Assembly: GCA_964556705.1 (NCBI GenBank)
Contig: CAZKXX010000003.1
Coordinates: 17,109 to 81,108 of the forward strand
From: CAZKXX01 sp964556705
GTDB taxonomy: Bacteria; Acidobacteriota; Terriglobia; UBA7540
Direction of reading: 5' to 3'
Length of the DNA: 64,000 nucleotides
Within the stretch, counting starts at the first letter, position 1; each line of letters begins with the position of its first letter. Below the pieces are notes generated by a model. The model made no database searches and was not told the origin of the DNA. It worked only from the letters and a program-made list of their open reading frames with translations. A program made the position numbers and the translations under genes. This document shows positions 36,085 through 43,747 of the stretch, piece after piece.

Positions 36085-36247
36085 CCGGTTCCCGCGCCCC
36101 CGGGGCCTCCCGCGAGCCGAAAGCCCAGGGACGCCCGGCAGTGTCAGCGTGGGGTTCAACCGAATGTGGGGTTGCGTCAAACCCCGACTTCTTTTAAGCT
36201 GTCGGCGGCAGTTTTCGGTTCGGGCGCTTTCCTCAGGGTCATCGCTC

Positions 36248-36619
36248 ATGGCGCTTCAGTTGGCTCATTCCAAGGTCGGGCCGGTCGTGCACGTTCAAAT
36301 GAAAGGCACGATTGTGGCCGGCAAGGATACCGAGCTGCTGACCGAAACGATCAACCGGATGTTCGAGGAGGGCGAGTCGCAGATCCTTCTCGATTTCGCC
36401 CAGGTCAATTTCATCGACAGCACGGGAATCGGGGCGATCCTGCGCACTTACAACACGGCCGTGCGCAAGGACGGCGCGGTCAAGCTTCTGCATCTGACCA
36501 AGCGCATCTACGACGTGTTGCAGATCACGCGGCTCAGCTCGGTCTTCGAGATTTATGACGACCTCGGGAAAGCGCTGGCGTCGTTCGGCGTGGACCCGAG
36601 CGCGGCCGCTCCGGCCTGA
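36248..36619 (+). CDS. STAS-domain anti-anti-sigma factor-like protein
   Basis: This 123-residue protein consists of one STAS domain. The core VNFIDSTGIGAILRTYNTA carries the phosphorylatable Ser58 after Asp57, as in SpoIIAA and RsbV. Such proteins bind kinase/anti-sigma partners in partner-switching control; no partner gene lies nearby. The ATG at 36248 is chosen because the domain starts right there, while an in-frame start at 36149 lacks support. It lies between the TonB-like and PilZ genes and might be part of a surface-appendage control circuit. Confidence 0.88.
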   Translation: MALQLAHSKVGPVVHVQMKGTIVAGKDTELLTETINRMFEEGESQILLDFAQVNFIDSTGIGAILRTYNTAVRKDGAVKLLHLTKRIYDVLQITRLSSVFEIYDDLGKALASFGVDPSAAAPA

Positions 36620-36743
36620 GGCGCCGCGCGCGGGCGACCGCTCGCCGAGGCGATGAAGTTCGGAGGTGGGTGAAGGCGGCGACTTCACGGGCCTCCGGAA
36701 GGTCAGCTCGTTCCTCTCACCACCTCCTTCGCGAAGTGAGGTC

Positions 36744-37286
36744 ATGAGCTTCTATCCCAACGACTCCTCCGAAGAGGAAATCCAGAACAAGCGCAAGGAT
36801 CGCCGCTGGAACATTCCCGTGCCCGTGCGCCTGACGGGGACGCTGCCTGACGGCTCGACGTTCGACGAGGAAACCGTGACGGCGGACGCCAGCCCCTCCG
36901 GCATGTGCGTGCTGCTGACGGCGAGCATTCCGGTTGAACGGGGCGGGCAGGTGCGCGTGGCGGCGCCCGAAGAAGGATTTGAATCCACGGCCACCATCCA
37001 GAACATCAGCTCGCTCGGCCCGCACATGAACCGGCTGCGCCTGCGGTTCCCCGCCACCACGCGCTTCAGCCGCGCCTCGGCGCCCAAGCAGTATGTGTAC
37101 GATTATGCGACGGATACCTGGGTCGGCTATATGTTCGAGGGGATGTATTACAATACGAAGCATGAACCCTTCGGAAAGATCGAAAATCAGAAAGTCTTCG
37201 CCCTCGACACGGGGAATCAGTTATTTCTGATTCGGCAGGATCGCGTCTTTGACCTCCGCGGGAGCTGCGTGGGGCACATCGTGTGA
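36744..37286 (+). CDS. PilZ domain protein
   Basis: This protein of 180 residues has an N-terminal PilZ domain, a cyclic-di-GMP receptor fold. The binding motifs are visible: RKDRR (residues 17-21) before the first strand and DASPSG (48-53). The C-terminal part (about 120-180) is an extra domain with YVYDYATDTWVGYMFEGMYYNTKHEPFGK and LDTGNQLFLIRQDRVFDLRG, not part of a normal PilZ. GTGAGG five bases upstream fixes the ATG at 36744. A cyclic-di-GMP input to the neighbouring pilus genes is a reasonable inference. Confidence 0.85.
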   Translation: MSFYPNDSSEEEIQNKRKDRRWNIPVPVRLTGTLPDGSTFDEETVTADASPSGMCVLLTASIPVERGGQVRVAAPEEGFESTATIQNISSLGPHMNRLRLRFPATTRFSRASAPKQYVYDYATDTWVGYMFEGMYYNTKHEPFGKIENQKVFALDTGNQLFLIRQDRVFDLRGSCVGHIV

Positions 37287-37363
37287 GCCGCGCGCGCCGC
37301 GGCTCGCTTCCGCTTTCGGCTGGTGCTGGATGAAATGCACGCGGCGGGATGCGCCCGCGCGCC

Positions 37364-38260
37364 TCAGCGGCGCTTGCGCGTCCTGGCGCGGGGGCGCCGC
37401 GGCCGACTCGGGCGCGTGCGGACGGGGCCAGGCCGTGGCGGGATTTCCAAAACCATTCCTTCGGCGGCGCCGATCGAATGGCGGAATTTCTTCTGCGCCT
37501 GCGCGACGAGGCCGGCCACGAAGTGGTCGTCGTGGTCCGGGTCGTGGTGAAACAGCACGAATTTCCCGACGCCGGCTTCTTTGGCCACTTTCACGCCCTC
37601 CGTCCACGTGCTGTGACCCCACCCCCGCTTCGCCCCGTTGAGTTCTTCCGGCGTGTACTGGCAATCGTAGATGAAGACGTCGGCGCCGCGGGCAAGCTCG
37701 CGGACGTTGCGGTCGTGCTCTTCCGAGCCCGGTTCGGTGTCCGTGGCGTAGACCAGCGTGCCGCCGTCGGCTTCGATCCGATAAGCGACGCAGCCCTGCG
37801 GGTGGTTCATCGGCGCGGTGGTGATGATGGCGTCGTTGATGTTGATGGGGTCTGTTCCGAAATCGTAAAAGCCGCGCGTCGAAGCCATCACACTCATATC
37901 CACGGGGAAATACGGCGTGATCATCTGCCCTTCCACCGCGGCCTCGAGCTCGTGTGCTTTGTGCGAGACCGAATGGAAGAAGATCGAGTTGCCGGCTTGA
38001 TAGAGGGGCAGGAAAAACGGGATGCCCTGAATGTGGTCCCAGTGAAAATGGGAGAGAAAAACGTAAGCGACGATGGGGCGGCCGCCGAATTCGCGCGCCA
38101 GGCTCTTGCCGAGCGCGCGCAGCCCGCTGCCGCAGTCGAGGATGATCAGCGTGCCGTTGTCCAGGCGCACTTCCAGGCAGGGCGTGTTGCCGCCGTAATG
38201 GGAGTTCCTGCGCTCGGGAGTGGGAGTGGAACCGCGAACTCCCCAGAACTTCAGTCTCAC
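37364..38260 (-). CDS. Metallo-beta-lactamase-fold hydrolase
   Basis: This 298-residue enzyme (from the GTG at 38260) has the two-metal motif HFHWDH (H71, H73, D75, H76), the downstream ligands NHPQG, ATDTEPG and FHHDPDHDD, and the N-terminal LKFWGVRGSTPTPERRN typical of a subgroup related to RNase Z/PhnP-like phosphodiesterases. Substrate unknown. GAGG precedes the GTG; an ATG at 38323 would add 21 disordered residues. The C-terminus ends in a basic Arg/Pro tail (RTRPSRPRRPRARTRKRR), unusual and perhaps nucleic-acid binding. Confidence 0.82.
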   Translation of the reverse strand: MRLKFWGVRGSTPTPERRNSHYGGNTPCLEVRLDNGTLIILDCGSGLRALGKSLAREFGGRPIVAYVFLSHFHWDHIQGIPFFLPLYQAGNSIFFHSVSHKAHELEAAVEGQMITPYFPVDMSVMASTRGFYDFGTDPININDAIITTAPMNHPQGCVAYRIEADGGTLVYATDTEPGSEEHDRNVRELARGADVFIYDCQYTPEELNGAKRGWGHSTWTEGVKVAKEAGVGKFVLFHHDPDHDDHFVAGLVAQAQKKFRHSIGAAEGMVLEIPPRPGPVRTRPSRPRRPRARTRKRR

Positions 38261-38423
38261 AAAGAGCCTCGTCGGACTGGAACGGCCTCTCTCGCGCCGG
38301 CCGCTGGGGTGGTCTTCCGGCACGCAGGCGTTGACCGTGCTTTTACCTCACATGGGTCCGCGATGCAAGCCTTCCCTTCGGCCCCGCCGCGGGCCCTTCG
38401 AGCTTGCGGTTTCCCGTGAAACC

Positions 38424-39614
38424 TCAATCCGCGGGAATGAAGATTTCGCGCACGCGGCCTTCGCGGTCCACCGACTGCACCACGCGATGCGACGGACGCA
38501 ATTCGGAACTGGCCGCGCCGCGCGCCTTGACCTCCACCGTGCGCTCGCTCGTGCCGTCGGGGCGCGTCGTTTCTTCCTCGACGCGCTCTTCCACCACGAC
38601 GGGCCGGCTCGAACTCAGGTTTCGCGAAGCGCCGCCCGCCACCAGGTCGGACTCGGTCACCGACCGCGAAACGGTTTTGCCCTCAGCCGTCCCGTGACTT
38701 TCCGTGACGGTCCGCTCCACGAGCTGAAAGATGCGCCCTTCGGTGCCCTGCAAGTCGCGCCGCTTCACCGTCACTTCGTTCACGTCGCGGTCGCTCAGGC
38801 GGGTCGAGCGCTCCTCGCGCACTTCGTAGTCGGCCAGCCGCCCGCGCGCGTCGGGAACCTGGCGCACCGAGCGGACCTGCTTCGCGCCTTCCTCCACGCG
38901 TTCCGTGGTCGTCTCGCGCTCGGTCACTTTCCAGCCGCCCGCGACGTCCGGTTGCTCGACTTCGCGCCGGCGCTCGCGCGCCTCTTCAGGCCCCGATTCC
39001 TCGACGCGTTCGCGCCGCGTCGTCTGCCAGCGGCCGCTGAGGTCGGGCTTCTGCACCTCGCGCTCCACCCGGGTGGTGTCGCCTTCGGTGCGAATCCGCT
39101 CCCGAATAATCTCGATCGGCACCAGGCGGTTCGAGCCGTCGGGATTTTTCAGGATGTATTCCTTCTCGATCGTTCCGTCCGGCAGCTTGCGCGTGCGGAT
39201 TTCGCGCTCCTGGAGCACGCGCCGGTCGCCCGCGTAAGAAGGCGCGCGCACGCGTTCGATTTCCACCTCACCGTCGGGCGTCGTCTTGCGTTCGATTTCT
39301 TCCAGGCGCGAATACCGCGTCGTCCCGCTCTGTCCCGTGTAAACCTTGCGCTCGAAGGCGGGCTTCGGCGGAGGCTCGGGCTCCTCCGCGGCGGGCGGCG
39401 CGGCCGAAGGCGCGTCGGCTTTGCGAGCGCCCTGGCCGGCAGGTGTTTGGGCCGAGGTGGTCGCCGTTTTGCTTTTCCGTTCCTGAGCGAAGGCGCCGAC
39501 GCAGAAAATCGGCGTGACCAGCACCGTCAACAAGAGCGCGCGGGTGAATTTCGTTGGGAAGCCTGAGCGGCGAAACGAAACCCGGGTCGCGATTCTTTCG
39601 AGAGTTCCCGTCAT
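38424..39614 (-). CDS. Exported charged-repeat protein, unknown function
   Basis: The protein of 396 residues has an export signal (about 25-45, ALLLTVLVTPIFCVGAFAQ), a Pro/Ala linker and then a highly charged beta-repeat region. Units of about 33-40 residues recur with the pattern (K/Q)PDLSGRWQTTRRERVEE, QPDVAGGWKVTERETTTERVEE, VPDARGRLADYEVREERSTR and RRDLQGTEGRIFQLVERTV. Each ends in alternating Arg/Glu/Thr. No known domain was recognised; a long beta-solenoid or fibrous surface protein is possible. The ATG at 39614 puts the signal peptide near the N-terminus. Confidence 0.7.
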   Translation of the reverse strand: MTGTLERIATRVSFRRSGFPTKFTRALLLTVLVTPIFCVGAFAQERKSKTATTSAQTPAGQGARKADAPSAAPPAAEEPEPPPKPAFERKVYTGQSGTTRYSRLEEIERKTTPDGEVEIERVRAPSYAGDRRVLQEREIRTRKLPDGTIEKEYILKNPDGSNRLVPIEIIRERIRTEGDTTRVEREVQKPDLSGRWQTTRRERVEESGPEEARERRREVEQPDVAGGWKVTERETTTERVEEGAKQVRSVRQVPDARGRLADYEVREERSTRLSDRDVNEVTVKRRDLQGTEGRIFQLVERTVTESHGTAEGKTVSRSVTESDLVAGGASRNLSSSRPVVVEERVEEETTRPDGTSERTVEVKARGAASSELRPSHRVVQSVDREGRVREIFIPAD

Positions 39615-39863
39615 GATTCTCTGGCCCGTTTGCGGACCCGGTATCCGATTCACGACTGCCTGCCGCCGCCTCGTTCCGGAACGAGAGTGGAATCCTCTGC
39701 CGCAGTTCTCCGGTGTCGCACCCTATTCTCCGGAGCGATGAGCGCACTTTCAAGCCCAATCTCGCGCTGTTACCGAGATTGAAAACAGCGTCTTGACCGT
39801 CGCCATTCCCGCAACGCGGCCGCATCCGGCGCGGCGGTCTATCGGCTGAATGCGCCGGTCGAG

Positions 39864-39869
39864 TATAAT
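39864..39869 (+). promoter_or_regulatory. Consensus -10 box before the HEAT/lipoyl-like gene
   Basis: TATAAT lies 20 bases before the ATG at 39890. No good -35 box is seen, so it may depend on an activator. The other intergenic bases from 39615 to 39863 show no feature I can name. Confidence 0.4.
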
Positions 39870-39889
39870 GGCTTTTTCAGCGGGGTTCG

Positions 39890-40810
39890 ATGAAACCTCT
39901 TCTTCACGTCAAGGAGGCGGCGCGCGATTCATCCTCCGCAGTCGATGCGACCGGCTCGGCCACGAGCGGTCAGAGGTCTCCGCTCGAGCGCGCGAACCGG
40001 CGCGCCAACGTGATCCTGGTTCTCGTCCCCGTCCTGCTGGTCTTCGTCACCTACCTTTTCTGGTACCAGACGTGGTTCGGGCGCGAGCTTTCCGACCGCG
40101 ATATCGGCCGCTATCTCTCCGACACGCGCAAGTCGCGCGACACGCAGCACGCGCTCTCAAAGGCGGCGGAGCGCATGGCGCGCGGCGACGCGGCGGCGCG
40201 CCAGTGGTATCCGAAGATCATCGCCCTCGCCGGCCACCCCGAGCCGCAGTTGCGCTCGATGGCCGCCTGGACGATGGGACAGGACAACCGCGCCGAAGAG
40301 TTCCGCGCCGCGCTCCGCGGAATGCTCGACGATCCCGAAACGATGGTGCGCTGGAACGCCGCACTGGCGCTGGTGCGCTTCGGCGACGCCTCCGGCCGCG
40401 ACGAACTGCGCGCCATGCTGCGCCCGCAGGAAATTTCTGCGCCCGCGTCGGGCGAGATCGTCTATCGCTTGAAGGACGACGACGCGGTGCGCTCGGGCAG
40501 CATCGTGGCGCGCATCGAGACGGCGCCCGACCAGCGCGTGGACGTGGTGACTCCGGCCGGCGGGCGGCTCGAAGGTTTCCGCGCGGCCAAGGGCGAGCGC
40601 GTCCGCGCGGGCGAGCTGCTGGTGCGCGTCGAGCCGGGGGAAGAGCAGGTGTGGGAATCGCTCCGCGCGCTCTACCTCGTCGGCACCGCGGAAGATTTGG
40701 AAGACGTCGAACGCTTCACGCGCGGCGCCCCCGGCCTCTCCAACCGCATCCCCCACCAGGCCCGCCTCACCGCGAAGGCCATCCGCGAACGCAGTCCGCC
40801 TAAGCTGTAG
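39890..40810 (+). CDS. Membrane protein with HEAT-like repeats and lipoyl-like domain
   Basis: This 306-residue protein has one N-terminal helix (about 40-60; VILVLVPVLLVFVTYLFWY), a HEAT/armadillo-like helical part (about 85-180; IALAGHPEPQLRSMAAWTMG, LDDPETMVRWNAALALVRFGD) and a beta-barrel like biotinyl/lipoyl or HlyD adaptor domains (about 185-250; ISAPASGEIVYRLKDDDAVRSGSIVARIE, GRLEGFRAAKGERVRAGELLVRVEP) without a clear modifiable Lys. Fusion of these folds is uncommon. Its last codons and stop (AAG CTG TAG) come from a hairpin repeat. Confidence 0.7.
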   Translation: MKPLLHVKEAARDSSSAVDATGSATSGQRSPLERANRRANVILVLVPVLLVFVTYLFWYQTWFGRELSDRDIGRYLSDTRKSRDTQHALSKAAERMARGDAAARQWYPKIIALAGHPEPQLRSMAAWTMGQDNRAEEFRAALRGMLDDPETMVRWNAALALVRFGDASGRDELRAMLRPQEISAPASGEIVYRLKDDDAVRSGSIVARIETAPDQRVDVVTPAGGRLEGFRAAKGERVRAGELLVRVEPGEEQVWESLRALYLVGTAEDLEDVERFTRGAPGLSNRIPHQARLTAKAIRERSPPKL

Positions 40811-40820
40811 CAGCGGTCGG
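40802..40820 (+). repeat. Family A hairpin repeat, left edge of accessory cassette
   Basis: AAGCTGTAGCAGCGGTCGG matches the repeat start seen at 3243 and supplies the stop codon of the preceding gene. The hairpin arm appears cut off here: normal sequence of the lower-GC cassette follows at about 40821. An inverted copy lies at 43720-43747, on the other side of the cassette. Confidence 0.55.
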
Positions 40821-40946
40821 TCCCTCTCAAGTTTCTCTGCAAAGTATGCTGTGCTCACTGTTTTGAATCCTCTTGTCTTCTGTTTCTCTCCATATTACCG
40901 TTATCTCGCTAGCTAACCTTACCGTGCGCGGGAAGAACAGGCTGAC

Positions 40947-41795
40947 ATGAGTGAAATCACATTTTGCGACGATGGACTTCCATGTTGCGACGTGGGAGCT
41001 TGGGTAGAAGACAAATACGCTCTTGTGGGCTTGTATGACCGACTTTTCTCAACCGCGATGAAGAACAAATGGCCCGTCCGAGTTTACATCGATCTATATG
41101 CCGGACCGGGCCTGGCCCGTGTTCGAGGTGCGAATCGCATTATGGCAGGCTCGCCGCTCTTGGCTTTGAGCGTTCCTGATCCGTTCGACAAATACATCTT
41201 TTGTGAAAACGACTCCGCTTCTTTGAGCGCCCTGGAAAAGCGCGTGGCACGGTACTTTCCGAAATCTGACGTCGAATTTGTCCCCGGTGACTGCAATGAT
41301 GAAGTGGAAAAAATCTGCGCAAAGATTCCTATCCCATCGAAAGATCGCGGCGTGCTGTCCTTTTGCTTCGTGGACCCGTACGACATTTCGATTCGATTTT
41401 CGACGGTCCAAAGGCTTTCCTCGTTCTATATGGATTTTCTCTTTCTGCTTGCCGTCCACATGGATGCAAACCGGAACCTTGAGCGTTACCTCCGGCCCGA
41501 AAATACAAAGGTCGAAGATTTCCTGGGATTGCGCGAGTGGCGCGAAAAGTGGAAAATCGCAGAGAGTCAGGGGACAAGTTTCCCTCGCTATCTTGCTGAA
41601 GAATATTCGAGACAGATGGAAAGACTGGGCCACCTGCCAATGCCGTGGGACAAGATGAGGCAGGTTCGTTCCGGCGAGAAGAACCTTCCGCTTTACCGAC
41701 TGGCCTTGTTCTCACGACATCCGCTTGCGTACGGTTTGTGGGACGAGGTTCTTAAATACAGTACGAGCCAGACGTCTTTTTCGTTTGGTGAGTGA
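40947..41795 (+). CDS. tcmP: Three-Cys-motif partner protein TcmP
   Basis: This 282-residue protein belongs to the TcmP family, named for its pairing with three-Cys-motif proteins like the next gene. It has a methyltransferase-like signature, VYIDLYAGPGLARV (residues 46-59), an acidic loop FCENDSASLSALEKRV and a later FCFVDPYD, resembling Rossmann SAM-binding motifs; activity is unproven. Codon use and base composition are much less GC-rich than flanking genes (a sampled line of 60 bases is about half G+C). It ends eight bases before the partner gene, so they form an operon. Family context is phage, plasmid and genomic islands. Confidence 0.88.
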   Translation: MSEITFCDDGLPCCDVGAWVEDKYALVGLYDRLFSTAMKNKWPVRVYIDLYAGPGLARVRGANRIMAGSPLLALSVPDPFDKYIFCENDSASLSALEKRVARYFPKSDVEFVPGDCNDEVEKICAKIPIPSKDRGVLSFCFVDPYDISIRFSTVQRLSSFYMDFLFLLAVHMDANRNLERYLRPENTKVEDFLGLREWREKWKIAESQGTSFPRYLAEEYSRQMERLGHLPMPWDKMRQVRSGEKNLPLYRLALFSRHPLAYGLWDEVLKYSTSQTSFSFGE

Positions 41796-41802
41796 GGTGG
41801 AA

Positions 41803-42531
41803 ATGGCACAGTCATCGGCCATCGAGTGGACGGAATCCACGTGGAACCCGCTCACGGGTTGCACCAAGATCAGTCCGGGGTGCAAGCACTGCTACGCGGA
41901 GCGGATGGCGTTGCGGCTCCAGGCGATGGGCCAGCCGAATTACGCCAAGGGCTTCAAGTTGACCCTGCATGAAATCGCGCTCGAACTGCCGCTCAAGTGG
42001 AAGAAGCCCCAGACCATCTTCGTAAACTCCATGAGCGATCTGTTCCACAAGGCTGTGCCCGTGGAATTCATCCTCAAGACCTTTGACGTGATGTGCCGGG
42101 CCGACTGGCATCGGTATCAAATTCTGACGAAACGCTCCGAGCGCCTGCTGGAGCTCTCTTCGATGCTTCCCTGGAAGCCGCACATCTGGATGGGCGTGAG
42201 CGTCGAGAATCTAGATTATGTTTTCCGCATCGAGCACCTTCGCCAGACGGGCGCGATGGTCAAATTCCTTTCTCTGGAACCTCTGTTGGGTCGGCTCCCC
42301 AGCTTGAATCTCGAAGGTATCGACTGGGTGATTGTGGGCGGCGAGTCGGGGCCCGGCGCTCGGCCGATGGACCCTGCATGGGTGTCCGACATTCGCGATC
42401 AATGCCTGCGGGCGGGTGTTCCCTTCTTTTTCAAGCAGTGGGGCGGGACGAGGAAGAAGCAATCAGGGCGGCTGCTCGGAGGCCGGACGTGGGACGAGAT
42501 GCCCGCGCTGGCGACGGCTGCTGCTTCTTAG
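41803..42531 (+). CDS. Three-Cys-motif protein, phage Gp37/Gp68 family (DUF5131)
   Basis: This 242-residue protein has the radical-SAM-like cysteine cluster C20-x6-C27-x2-C30 in LTGCTKISPGCKHCYAE and the family blocks QTIFVNSMSDLFH, YQILTKRSERL, HIWMGVSVEN and GGESGPGARPM. The family is common in phages and mobile islands; its reaction is unknown, but an iron-sulfur SAM-type chemistry on nucleic acid or nucleotides has been suggested. GAGGTGG precedes the ATG at 41803. It is the partner of TcmP directly upstream. Confidence 0.9.
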   Translation: MAQSSAIEWTESTWNPLTGCTKISPGCKHCYAERMALRLQAMGQPNYAKGFKLTLHEIALELPLKWKKPQTIFVNSMSDLFHKAVPVEFILKTFDVMCRADWHRYQILTKRSERLLELSSMLPWKPHIWMGVSVENLDYVFRIEHLRQTGAMVKFLSLEPLLGRLPSLNLEGIDWVIVGGESGPGARPMDPAWVSDIRDQCLRAGVPFFFKQWGGTRKKQSGRLLGGRTWDEMPALATAAAS

Positions 42532-42618
42532 CAATCCCCGCGCGGCGCCAGCTGATTCCCTGGGCCTCTGGTTTGTCGAATGAACCGAGCAATATCCGCA
42601 GACTTAGAGGAGAGGTAC

Positions 42619-42654
42619 ATGGGCACAACGATTTTGCGCGAGCGGGCGATTTGA
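42619..42654 (+). CDS. 11-codon minicistron in frame with the HNH gene
   Basis: ATG at 42619, six bases after AGGAG (42608-42612), opens a frame encoding MGTTILRERAI and ends with TGA at 42652-42654. The HNH gene's ATG follows directly in the same frame. The HNH start itself has no good ribosome-binding site, so the minicistron may deliver ribosomes to it, or the TGA may be a mutation or readthrough point in a longer protein. Confidence 0.4.
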   Translation: MGTTILRERAI

Positions 42655-43401
42655 ATGACAAAGAAATTGCCCCGGAAACGGACGCACTCTGATGTGGAGA
42701 CTACGGTTCTGGCCAAGAGTGCCCGCCGATGTGCGCTCTGTTTCCACCTCAGCGGGGACCTCACTGAAAAGTTGGGACAGATCGCCCACTTGGACGGCAA
42801 CCGGACTAACGCAGCGGAAGACAACCTCTCCTTCATGTGTCTCGATCACCACAGCCTTTTCGATTCGAAGACCAAGCAGCACAAGAATTACACACTCCGC
42901 GAAGTGAAATCGGCACGCGCCAAGCTGTACAGGCTCGTGGCTGAAGGAAAGCATCTGAGCCCCGCCGCCACGCAACCGCACTTGCGGGCAGAGGCTGACA
43001 AGAAAACGCTACGCGAATTTCTGGAAATCGTGCCGAGCAATGGGTCAATCAAGTTTCTCAGGACGCGCAATTTTGCCGGTTTCTCATTTGACTGGAACTG
43101 CCTGAGGGACATTGAAGTCTTCGTGCATGAACGTGAGGGGCCTGACCACGAATTCCTCGACCTGGAACTGGAGAGGGCCCGGCAGAAATTCAGAATGAGT
43201 TGTCAGACTCTTCTGATTGTTCTCGCGAAGTATACAATTCCCACCAGCAAGGAAGACCGTCAGACTGTCCCGCCTGAGTGGGAGCTTGACGCCCCAGAGA
43301 GGTTTCATAGGGTGGTAGATGAAATCCACACCGCGACCGATGCCGTTTGTAATACCTATGATTGCCTCGTAAGGCTCGCGCGGAAGAAATTGGCAGTTTG
43401 A
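42655..43401 (+). CDS. HNH endonuclease-like protein
   Basis: This 248-residue protein has an N-terminal HNH zinc-finger nuclease fold: C26-x2-C29, then GQIAHLDGN (His45), EDNLSFMCLDHH (N57, C62, H65, H66), and a small helical region. The C-terminal part (about 110-248) is of unknown fold and may recognise a target. Such HNH proteins with the QIAHLDGN signature occur in mobile islands and bacterial defence contexts. It lies 123 bases after the three-Cys gene and shares its lower GC content, so it probably belongs to the same cassette. Confidence 0.8.
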   Translation: MTKKLPRKRTHSDVETTVLAKSARRCALCFHLSGDLTEKLGQIAHLDGNRTNAAEDNLSFMCLDHHSLFDSKTKQHKNYTLREVKSARAKLYRLVAEGKHLSPAATQPHLRAEADKKTLREFLEIVPSNGSIKFLRTRNFAGFSFDWNCLRDIEVFVHEREGPDHEFLDLELERARQKFRMSCQTLLIVLAKYTIPTSKEDRQTVPPEWELDAPERFHRVVDEIHTATDAVCNTYDCLVRLARKKLAV

Positions 43402-43737
43402 TTTCGTAGTCGTGTTTAGGAACACGCTGAACGTAAGCTTTTCGTCTGGCATCGAGTTCTTCGCGAACTCAGGTCGGCAATTCACCTCCTTGCGAGATCG
43501 CTTCAGCTACTTTGTGCCCGGCTTAAGGGGCGATGACTGGAGCACGTTTTTATACCCGTGCTTGGCCGCGCCTGTACGCAGTCAACAAGCTTCCGGCCGA
43601 TAGAACTAGATTGTGAACTTAATCCCCAACCTTGCTTCCGCTTCCTCGGTGGGGACCATTTCGATGGCATCTCGGGGGCAGCCGTCGAGGAAGGGTTGGT
43701 CGTCCGGCGGCGTTGGGATGGCGATGTAAAATCGCCG
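43402..43737. other. Gene-poor right end of the accessory cassette
   Basis: The 336 bases between the HNH gene and the ferredoxin gene hold a lower-GC segment without a convincing gene (43402-43605), a broken copy of the ferredoxin 3' end (43606-43693) and a family A repeat (43720-43747). A 63-codon frame from 43412 has no ribosome-binding site. The perfect Shine-Dalgarno-like AAGGAGGTGA on the minus strand at 43482-43491 is not followed by an open frame. Confidence 0.5.
43606..43693 (-). pseudogene. Fragment of a second ferredoxin gene (3' end)
   Basis: On the minus strand this stretch encodes FLDGCPRDAIEMV, continuing PTEEAEARLGIKFTI, and a TAG stop at 43606-43608. It matches the C-terminus of the intact neighbouring ferredoxin (FLDGCPWDAIEMI, PTEEVESRLGIKFEL) at about four out of five residues. 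Homology stops abruptly at 43693. It is therefore a diverged partial duplicate, not a recent tandem copy, and it sits at the boundary between the cassette and the chromosome. Confidence 0.8.
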
Positions 43738-43747
43738 CTACAGCTCG
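43720..43747 (-). repeat. Family A hairpin repeat, right edge of accessory cassette
   Basis: On the minus strand CGAGCTGTAGCGGCGATTTT begins the element, and GCGAT-TTTAC-ATCGC (43721-43735) is the hairpin. The TAG inside it (43740-43738) is the stop codon of the ferredoxin gene. It is inverted relative to the copy at 40802. Confidence 0.6.

Noticed and set aside
43412..43603. A 63-codon plus-strand frame after the HNH gene
   Set aside because: No ribosome-binding site, no recognised domain, and it runs into repeat and pseudogene sequence. It may be the remnant of a gene but cannot be supported.
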